From NCBI GenBank assembly GCA_012729265.1, contig JAAYDL010000339.1, forward strand, positions 1 through 34,321: a stretch of DNA of 34,321 bases, read 5' to 3'. The notes under the pieces are model-generated. The model worked only from the letters and a program-made list of their open reading frames with translations, made no database searches and was not told the origin of the DNA. Numbering within the stretch: the first letter of the stretch is position 1; each line of letters starts with the position of its first letter. Source of the DNA: Lentisphaerota bacterium (GTDB taxonomy: Bacteria > Verrucomicrobiota > Kiritimatiellia > Kiritimatiellales > Pontiellaceae). The translations under genes were made by a program, and so were the position numbers. Below, one piece after another: positions 28,626-34,321 of the stretch.

Positions 28626-29044
28626 CACCGAAACAAAGCAGATTCTGCGAAGAATACATTATCGACCTCAACGCCACACAAGCCGCAATCCGGGCGGGCT
28701 ACAGCCAAAAGGCGGCACGGGCAATTGCTGCCGAAAACCTGTCAAAACCTGACATTCAAAAAAAAGTTGAGGAGTTAAAGGCCGCCGCTACGGAAAAAGC
28801 AGAAGTCAGCGTTCAAGATGTCCTTTGCGGGATTCGTTCCATTGCCGAAGATGAGGGCGCAACCAACCGCGATAAGCTGAAGGCTTGGGAATTGTTGGGC
28901 CGCTATAATGGCATGTTTACCGATCGAATTGAGTCCCGTGTTCAGCAGGTTGTTGAGGAAAAAGGAACGCCGGAAGAGTACGCGCGGAAGGTTGCCGAGG
29001 TCACAAAAGAGATTTTAGAAAAGTATCGCGACAGACAATACTAA
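28622..29044 (+). CDS. Phage terminase small subunit (Terminase_2-like; TerS 2)
   Basis: MTPKQSRFCEEYIIDLNATQAAIRAGYSQKAARAIAAENLSKPDIQKKVEEL is a characteristic TerS N-terminus; start overlaps the upstream stop (ATGA). Confidence 0.88.
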   Translation: MTPKQSRFCEEYIIDLNATQAAIRAGYSQKAARAIAAENLSKPDIQKKVEELKAAATEKAEVSVQDVLCGIRSIAEDEGATNRDKLKAWELLGRYNGMFTDRIESRVQQVVEEKGTPEEYARKVAEVTKEILEKYRDRQY

Positions 29045-29475
29045 CCTTGTGCGCTGCTTTTATTTTTCAGGACGGCACTAAGGATGATTAATCCGCTTCC
29101 AACAATAAGAATAGTCCATCCCCATTGTAGGTGAACTGACTTCATTATATCTGTTGTCAATTCATGAAACATAGCCCAATCATCGGCTTGAGATTCAGCT
29201 TGAGAAATCGATTTTTTTAGAGCTATTTGATAATCTATTAACGTGTAAAGAATTATGGACAGGCTAAGTACTCCTGTTCCCAAGAGGATTTTATTAACTC
29301 CTTTAAGCGATAATATCAGCGAAGCTATGGCTAAAATCAAAATACAGATACCAGTAGCATTGCTTTTCTGCATATAAGTCATGCTTCCAATAATGGGGGC
29401 GCTGATTACAGGTGTAAAAACTCCTATTAGAAGAATAATTGCCCCAGATATTCCCATTGTTTGCTTTGTATTCAT
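29041..29475 (-). CDS. Hypothetical four-TM membrane protein (cargo candidate)
   Basis: Several hydrophobic segments (MGISGAIILLIGVFTPVI, GICILILAIASLIL, ILLGTGVLSLSIILYTLI, WGWTILIVGSGLIILSAV); SD AGGAG before ATG 29475; convergent with TerS 2. Confidence 0.65.
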   Translation of the reverse strand: MNTKQTMGISGAIILLIGVFTPVISAPIIGSMTYMQKSNATGICILILAIASLILSLKGVNKILLGTGVLSLSIILYTLIDYQIALKKSISQAESQADDWAMFHELTTDIMKSVHLQWGWTILIVGSGLIILSAVLKNKSSAQG

Positions 29476-29504
29476 GTTTCTCCTTTTTTGGATTGAGGTA
29501 GATC

Positions 29505-30404
29505 TCACTGCTCAATAATTTCCAGCACATTCCCGTCAAGATCACACTTCGCCGTAATTGTATTTGGTATAATTCCGCCAAAGGCGTTTGATCCTCGATA
29601 TGTTGTAAAGACAAGCAGGTGTTCACCCAGATCTGAAAAGGTGGTTTTTACGTGTTTATATGATTCCGGATTGTACATCGCGTTCTTGATGACCTTTGTG
29701 AGTTCGATATGCGATCCATCCCAAGCACTGAATCCTTTTTCAATTCTTTCCATCCGCTCGGCGGCCAGCTGTTCAGCCTCCACTGCCTTACGCTGTTCTT
29801 CTTCAGCTAGGCGCCTTGCTTCAAGCTTTCGTTGTTCTTCCAGTTCCTTTGCCGCAATAACGGCCTTTTCTTCACTGATTTTCTGAAGCGCCCGATAAGT
29901 TGCATATACCGTTGCAAAGCACTCTGCTCCTGACTCAGGAGAGAGCTCAGATTCTGTAAATCCAAATGTAAAACCTTCTCGTATTAGCTGAATTTCATCC
30001 TCTGTTATTTGGGAGATGGTTCCTTGTTGGGTGGAGCCATTGTTGAGCGTAAGTGTAATTTCTGATCCCACTTCTGGAGCTTTAAAATCAGGGAGATAGA
30101 GAGCGATTAATTCAGCCTCTCTGGCTTCCCAGTCCGGTGTGATTGGTTCTGCTGGTGCTGTTGGAACAGGGGAGATCTTCTGCTTTTTTTGAGAGGAAGG
30201 GGCCGTCTGTTCCGTTGAGGTGGTATCTGTTCCGTCTGATTCAGGTGCTGGTGCAACGATTGCGCCGATTACGATTACGAGAACCAAGAGGATAAAAACA
30301 CCGAGGCAACCCGATTTCTTTTTTACGGGTGCTCCGCAGTGAGGACATTTTTTTGCTCGTTTGCTTACCTTTCCCCCGCAGTCCTTGCATTTCTTCAGTG
30401 CCAT
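29505..30404 (-). CDS. Zinc-ribbon, single-TM, coiled-coil protein (cargo candidate)
   Basis: MALKKCKDCGGKVSKRAKKCPHCGAPVKKK zinc ribbon, then TM CLGVFILLVLVIVIGAIV, then a long Glu/Arg coiled coil. Strong SD ACAGGAGGAAGTC before ATG 30404. Confidence 0.8.
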   Translation of the reverse strand: MALKKCKDCGGKVSKRAKKCPHCGAPVKKKSGCLGVFILLVLVIVIGAIVAPAPESDGTDTTSTEQTAPSSQKKQKISPVPTAPAEPITPDWEAREAELIALYLPDFKAPEVGSEITLTLNNGSTQQGTISQITEDEIQLIREGFTFGFTESELSPESGAECFATVYATYRALQKISEEKAVIAAKELEEQRKLEARRLAEEEQRKAVEAEQLAAERMERIEKGFSAWDGSHIELTKVIKNAMYNPESYKHVKTTFSDLGEHLLVFTTYRGSNAFGGIIPNTITAKCDLDGNVLEIIEQ

Positions 30405-30434
30405 GACTTCCTCCTGTAGGTTTTTTACGGGGTT

Positions 30435-30450
30435 CCTCTTCAAAAAGAGG
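30435..30450. promoter_or_regulatory. Hairpin immediately upstream of the zinc-ribbon gene
   Basis: CCTCTT-caaa-AAGAGG, extended by GGGGT (30429-30433) and ACCCC (30454-30458). Confidence 0.55.
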
Positions 30451-30477
30451 GCGACCCCAACATGTCTCACCCCGGGC

Positions 30478-30568
30478 ACCGCCAAGCGCCCAACAGAAAA
30501 CACGAAGAAGCCGCCCCGAGGTGGGGTGCTTCAACGAAGTAGTTTTCTGTTTCTTTAAACTTGGCGGT
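30478..30568. ncRNA. Nested stem structure (candidate structured RNA or DNA cruciform) in the leader of the zinc-ribbon gene
   Basis: Three coaxial complementary blocks: ACCGCCAAG/CTTGGCGGT (30478-30486/30560-30568), AACAGAAAAC/GTTTTCTGTT (30492-30501/30542-30551), and GAAGC..CCCC/GGGG.GCTTC (30507-30517/30523-30532). Confidence 0.55.
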
Positions 30569-30679
30569 TTTGGAGTGAAACGTACTGCGTCTACACGCAA
30601 AATTATTCAATTGTCTTCGGTCAAGTTACTCCTTTTTGAGAGCAGAGCAAGAGCAGAAAAAGGAGGCGAGAAAGGAAAA

Positions 30680-30798
30680 TGCAACCGATATGCAACGCCT
30701 CATATCTTCATGCGTTCCGATACGGGAAAATATTTTCAGTGCAAAGGGGAGAAAATCGATGCAACCGAAATGCAACCGATTGAGGACTTTTGGTTGCA
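30680..30798. repeat. TGCAACC phased repeat pairs (right end) plus inverted GGTTGCA, candidate integrase arm sites
   Basis: Pairs at 30680/30691 and 30760/30771, each 11 bp apart; inverted copy GGTTGCA at 30792-30798. Confidence 0.6.
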
Positions 30799-30878
30799 TT
30801 TTACGCCTATTTTGCCACTTTCGGCACATATTGGCGAGGGCAAGAAAAAAGCCCTAACTCGCTAAGAATCAAGGCTTT

Positions 30879-30930
30879 AAAATGGTGCCCCGGAGAGGGT
30901 TCGAACCTCCGACCCCAGGATTAGGAATCC
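30879..30930. repeat. attR: 3' half of the intact tRNA-Arg
   Basis: 52 bp identical to 23919-23970; ends just past the anticodon loop. Confidence 0.93.
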
Positions 30931-30959
30931 TGTGCTCTGTCCAGCTGAGCTACCGGGGC
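30883..30959 (-). tRNA. tRNA-Arg(CCT), CCA end encoded
   Basis: Minus strand GCCCCGGTAGCTCAGCTGGACAGAGCACAGGATTCCTAATCCTGGGGTCGGAGGTTCGAACCCTCTCCGGGGCACCA folds as a cloverleaf; anticodon loop TTCCTAA. Confidence 0.95.
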
Positions 30960-31176
30960 TGATTAAGTCGCAAAATAAAGGTGTGTTACACCATTATTGA
31001 AACCGATATTGCAGCCAATTGATATGAACTCAGTTATTTATAACCGAGCATATCAAGATAGGAAATGCAACAACCGGGTCAGGATTGCACTATAATGAAT
31101 CTGAGCTCAATAAAAAACTCTTCACAACGCCAACAGCGCTTAACCCCGTTTTAGGACCACTGGTTTAAGCGTCGTC

Positions 31177-31911
31177 TTACATAATATCGAACGTCAGTCC
31201 GGCAAGCACCGTAACATCGTTGTGTTCCATGCCAGGGCCATCGGGAATATTGTCGTATTCATCGCGCAGCTCAACAAAGAGAGAAAGTTTGTCGCTGACT
31301 TTGCTCTTCACTCCGGTCACGAGCAGTCCGGTTCCGTCTTCCGCATCCTCAACGTCAGCACTGTATTCTGCTTTGAAGTAATAGTCGGCGTTTTCCGACA
31401 CATCCCAAGAATAATTCGCAGCAATACGCCATTCAGCGAAAGTCCGCTCACCAGCCGCCGTTCGCTCATAGACTTCATTGAGACCCACGCTGAAATCCAG
31501 CTTCATTTTATCGTTATCAATCAAATAAACCCCAAGATTTGGACCCACCTTTACCCGGGCGTTCACCTCTTTGATCGCATCATGATAGGCCTCCGTAAAA
31601 ACACCGCCATAGAATTTTTTTTGGGCAAACTTATAGCGAAGGTCGCCTTGTCCACGGAGCTGGCCCTCGGTCTGTTCGCCTTCGGTTTCTCCCTGTTCGC
31701 CATAGAGGGAGCTGATCAGATCGCACCGCTGAGAAAAGCGATCGAGCTTAATATTCATCGTGTAGAGCGTTTTATCCGTATTCCCGCTTTTGAACGAAGC
31801 ACCCAACGAAACGCTGCTCTTCCATGTCACATTGGTATCCGCAGCCTGCGCGAAAGCACTACCCACAAGCATTACCGCACAACAAGCAAACCCAGTCATT
31901 TTATTCATCAT
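31177..31911 (-). CDS. DUF481 family (YdiY-like) outer-membrane protein
   Basis: WKSSVSLGASFKSGNTDKTLYTMNIKLDR…FYGGVFTEAYHDAIKEVNARVKVGPNLGVYLI…LLVTGVKSKVSDKLSLFVEL; signal peptide. Confidence 0.85.
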   Translation of the reverse strand: MMNKMTGFACCAVMLVGSAFAQAADTNVTWKSSVSLGASFKSGNTDKTLYTMNIKLDRFSQRCDLISSLYGEQGETEGEQTEGQLRGQGDLRYKFAQKKFYGGVFTEAYHDAIKEVNARVKVGPNLGVYLIDNDKMKLDFSVGLNEVYERTAAGERTFAEWRIAANYSWDVSENADYYFKAEYSADVEDAEDGTGLLVTGVKSKVSDKLSLFVELRDEYDNIPDGPGMEHNDVTVLAGLTFDIM

Positions 31912-31991
31912 CTCATCTCCTTGTTATAGGCCGAAAATTTTAAAGAATCCTACCCGCACGAGCAACTCCTTTAACGCATTAAATCCGCAGA

Positions 31992-32040
31992 ACGTGAAAC
32001 GTGAAAATTGAAACCTGAAACTTGAAACTTGAAACTTGAG
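31992..32040. repeat. Heptamer tandem repeat, 7 units (consensus ACTTGAA)
   Basis: ACGTGAA ACGTGAA AATTGAA ACCTGAA ACTTGAA ACTTGAA ACTTGAG read directly. Confidence 0.85.
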
Positions 32041-32065
32041 AAACAATCCCCACACTCCTGTATGA

Positions 32066-32090
32066 ATTACGCATTACGCATTATGCGTAA
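32066..32090. repeat. Second heptamer run with embedded palindrome
   Basis: ATTACGC ATTACGC ATTATGC G; TTACGCA-tta-TGCGTAA is a perfect 7-bp hairpin (32074-32090). Confidence 0.7.
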
Positions 32091-32118
32091 CGTATCACGA
32101 CCGACGGAGCATTCAATA

Positions 32119-33750
32119 ATGAGCGATTATATCTACAGCCCCACGATTCAACATGCAGCGGAGGACCGAACGACCTACCGTTTGGTCACAACCGACGGAG
32201 TACGCACCGAATCGTTCAACGGCAAAGAGCTGATTGTAATCGAACCCGATGCGCTGGAGCGATTGGCCTATGAGGCCTTCCGCGATGTCTCGTTCTATCT
32301 CCGCCCCGCGCATTCGGCGCAGGTCGCCGCCATTCTTGACGATCCGGAAGCGAGCGAGAACGACCGCTTTGTCGCCCGTTGTATGCTTGAAAACGCCGTC
32401 ATTTCCGCCATCGGCGAACTCCCGTTCTGTCAAGACACCGGAACCGCCATGGTCGTCGGGAAAAAGGGCGCGCAGGTCTGGACCGAGTTTGACGAAAAGA
32501 AAGCGCTCTCCAATGGCATCTACCGCTGCTTTCAGGATTTTAACCTGCGCTATTCGCAGATCGCCCCGCTTTCTATGTTTGAAGAACAGAACACCGGCAA
32601 CAATCTGCCGGCGCAGATTGACCTCTATGCCGACAGCGGAGCGGAATACCACCTGCTCTTCGTAGCCAAAGGCGGTGGGTCGGCCAATAAATCGATGCTC
32701 TTCCAGAAAACCAAATCGCTCCTGACCGAAGAAGGCCTCGAAGCCTTTCTGAAAGCCGAGCTCTTCAACCTCGGCACCGCCGCCTGCCCGCCCTATCACT
32801 TAGCCGTCGTCATCGGCGGAACCTCCGCAGAGACCACCATGAAAACCGTCAAGCTCGCCTCCTGCGGAGAACTTGACGACCTGCCGACCTCCGGTGAGGC
32901 CTCCGGCCGGGCATTCCGCGATCTTGAGTGGGAACAAAAAATCCTAAAAATGGCGCAGGACTCCCAAATCGGCGCCCAGTTCGGCGGGAAATATTTCTGC
33001 CATGATGTCCGCGTCATCCGCATGCCGCGCCACGCCGCCTCCTGCCCTGTCGGCATCGGCGTCTCCTGCTCCGCCGACCGCAACATAAAAGCAAAGATTA
33101 CCCGCGACGGCGTTTTTCTCGAACAACTCGAAACCGACCCCGCGCGCTATCTCCCCGAAAACATCGGCACCCAAGTCGACAACGCACCGGAAATCAACCT
33201 CGACCGTCCGATGGAGAAAATTCTCGCCGACCTCTCCAGCTATCCCGTCCGCACGCGCCTGCGCCTCAACGGCACGCTGATCGTTGCGCGCGATGCCGCC
33301 CACGCCCGAATTCAGGAAATGCTTGATCGCGGTGAGCCGATGCCCGACTACTTTAAAAACCATCCCGTCTACTACGCCGGCCCAGCCAAAACGCCGAAAG
33401 GAAAACCCTCCGGCTCCTTCGGTCCCACCACCGCTCAACGCATGGATCCGTACGTCGAGGAATTCATGAACCACCGCGGCTCCATGGTGATGCTCGCCAA
33501 AGGGAACCGCTCTCCGGATGTCACGGCCGCCTGTGCAAAACACGGCGGCTTTTACCTCGGCTCCGTCGGCGGCCCCGCCGCCCTGCTCGCCGAAAAATGC
33601 ATCAAATCCGTCGAACTCGTCGACATGGAAGAGCTCGGCATGGAAGCCGTCCGTAAAATTCAGGTCGTCGACTTCCCCGCCATCATCCTCGTCGACGACA
33701 AAGGGCACAACTTTTTCGACGACATTCTGCGGGGCGTACCGTCAAACTAA
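32119..33750 (+). CDS. Fumarate hydratase class I (Fe-S type)
   Basis: [63 protein letters not shown], GRITTxRMDxY-like [26 protein letters not shown] extends to 32029 but the upstream part is repeat sequence, so ATG 32119 is preferred. Confidence 0.92.
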   Translation: MSDYIYSPTIQHAAEDRTTYRLVTTDGVRTESFNGKELIVIEPDALERLAYEAFRDVSFYLRPAHSAQVAAILDDPEASENDRFVARCMLENAVISAIGELPFCQDTGTAMVVGKKGAQVWTEFDEKKALSNGIYRCFQDFNLRYSQIAPLSMFEEQNTGNNLPAQIDLYADSGAEYHLLFVAKGGGSANKSMLFQKTKSLLTEEGLEAFLKAELFNLGTAACPPYHLAVVIGGTSAETTMKTVKLASCGELDDLPTSGEASGRAFRDLEWEQKILKMAQDSQIGAQFGGKYFCHDVRVIRMPRHAASCPVGIGVSCSADRNIKAKITRDGVFLEQLETDPARYLPENIGTQVDNAPEINLDRPMEKILADLSSYPVRTRLRLNGTLIVARDAAHARIQEMLDRGEPMPDYFKNHPVYYAGPAKTPKGKPSGSFGPTTAQRMDPYVEEFMNHRGSMVMLAKGNRSPDVTAACAKHGGFYLGSVGGPAALLAEKCIKSVELVDMEELGMEAVRKIQVVDFPAIILVDDKGHNFFDDILRGVPSN

Positions 33751-33761
33751 GCCACAAATAA

Positions 33762-34132
33762 TGGAACCGCACGCATTTGGCGGAGCTGGCCGAGCGCCCC
33801 CTGGACGACCCGCGCGTAACCGTTCTTGAAGCCGATGTGCGTCAGGTGATCAAGGCGGGCAATAACCGCTACGACGCCATTCTTCTGGACCTCGACAACG
33901 GCCCGGCGGACTTACGCATGAGGGCAATGATCGGCTTTACACGCACGGCGGACTGGCCGCAGCCAAGGCAGCACTGAAGCCCGACGGCATTCTGGAGGTC
34001 TGGTCGGCTGAGCCCGATAAATCATTTTCCAAACGCCTGCGCGGCTCTGGTTTTAAAATCGAAGAAGTCTCTGTCCGCGCACGCGACAAGCGCGGCGGCC
34101 GTCGCCACACCATCTGGCTCGCAAAAAAATAA
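33762..34132 (+). pseudogene. Spermidine-synthase-like methyltransferase remnant, N-terminally truncated and frameshifted
   Basis: HLAELAERPLDDPRVTVLEADVRQVIKAGNNRYDAILLDLDNGPADL, then the next frame continues HEGNDRLYTHGGLAAAKAALKPDGILEVWSAEPDKSFSKRLRGSGFKIEEVSVRARDKRGGRRHTIWLAKK*; the frame break is near 33913-33918. Confidence 0.75.
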
Positions 34133-34321
34133 TAATCGGCATGTACAACTTTTTAGATATAAAACCTTCACATTGCATACACATCGAAATACTATGTTGA
34201 ACTAAGCCGCTTCGCGTCAGGCTGACGCATGAATTAAACCCACAGGGTGTGTATAGTCTTCTCACCACGAAGATCTTCATGAGGAAGATCGGGATGGCAA
34301 GGAGACACATCATGAGTACAC

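Larger units (their letters stand above)
23919..30930. mobile_element. Integrated mobile island in tRNA-Arg(CCT), candidate phage satellite (PICI-like), about 6.96 kb repeat-to-repeat
   Basis: 52-bp perfect direct repeats at both ends overlapping a tRNA 3' half; integrase beside attL; AlpA-like HTH, primase, nuclease and two TerS-like genes; no structural phage genes. Confidence 0.88.

Noticed and set aside
30478-30568. Integron attC site
   Set aside because: A GTTGGGC core-like heptamer occurs on the minus strand, but the partner R'' core is not matched, and no intI or cassette array is present.
30521-30865. 114-aa ORF near attR
   Set aside because: It overlaps the leader structure and the TGCAACC repeats, with no SD or family signal; likely spurious.
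23919-30930. Intact prophage
   Set aside because: No large terminase, portal, capsid, tail or lysis genes were seen in any frame; the size is too small.
31137-31177. Terminator for the DUF481 gene (CGCTTAACC…GGTTTAAGCG)
   Set aside because: Inverted arms are imperfect, with a long loop and no adjacent U tract; not strong enough to call.

Overview
The window looks like a bacterial chromosome segment. The phylum is inferred as PVC/Kiritimatiellota-like from gene content only and was not tested. Backbone contents: the 3' end of an IS110-type transposase; a two-gene heterodimeric-type ABC exporter; a minus-strand carbohydrate-degradation cluster (GH27, GH43+CBM/Ig-like, GH31+PA14, GH43, GH97) interrupted by a truncated TPR protein and an IS6/IS240-type transposase remnant; aroQ; two tandem paralogous secreted proteins; a basic C2H2-like protein; dinB; a DUF481 protein; class I fumarase; and a frameshifted spermidine-synthase-like remnant. 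The most interesting feature is a ~6.96 kb element at 23919-30930 inserted in a tRNA-Arg(CCT) gene. It is bounded by a 52-bp perfect direct repeat (attL/attR), with the intact tRNA at the right end. It encodes a tyrosine integrase, an unknown protein, an AlpA/excisionase-like HTH, a CxxC protein, an AEP-like primase, an ERCC4-type nuclease and two tandem small terminase-like proteins in one tightly overlapping operon. Two convergent membrane/zinc-ribbon genes sit at the far end as apparent cargo. There is no large terminase, portal or capsid gene. This is the architecture of a phage satellite (PICI-like). Helically phased TGCAACC repeat pairs occur at both ends (candidate integrase arm sites), and a nested hairpin structure precedes the cargo gene. 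All homology calls are by eye from protein motifs; no database search was run.
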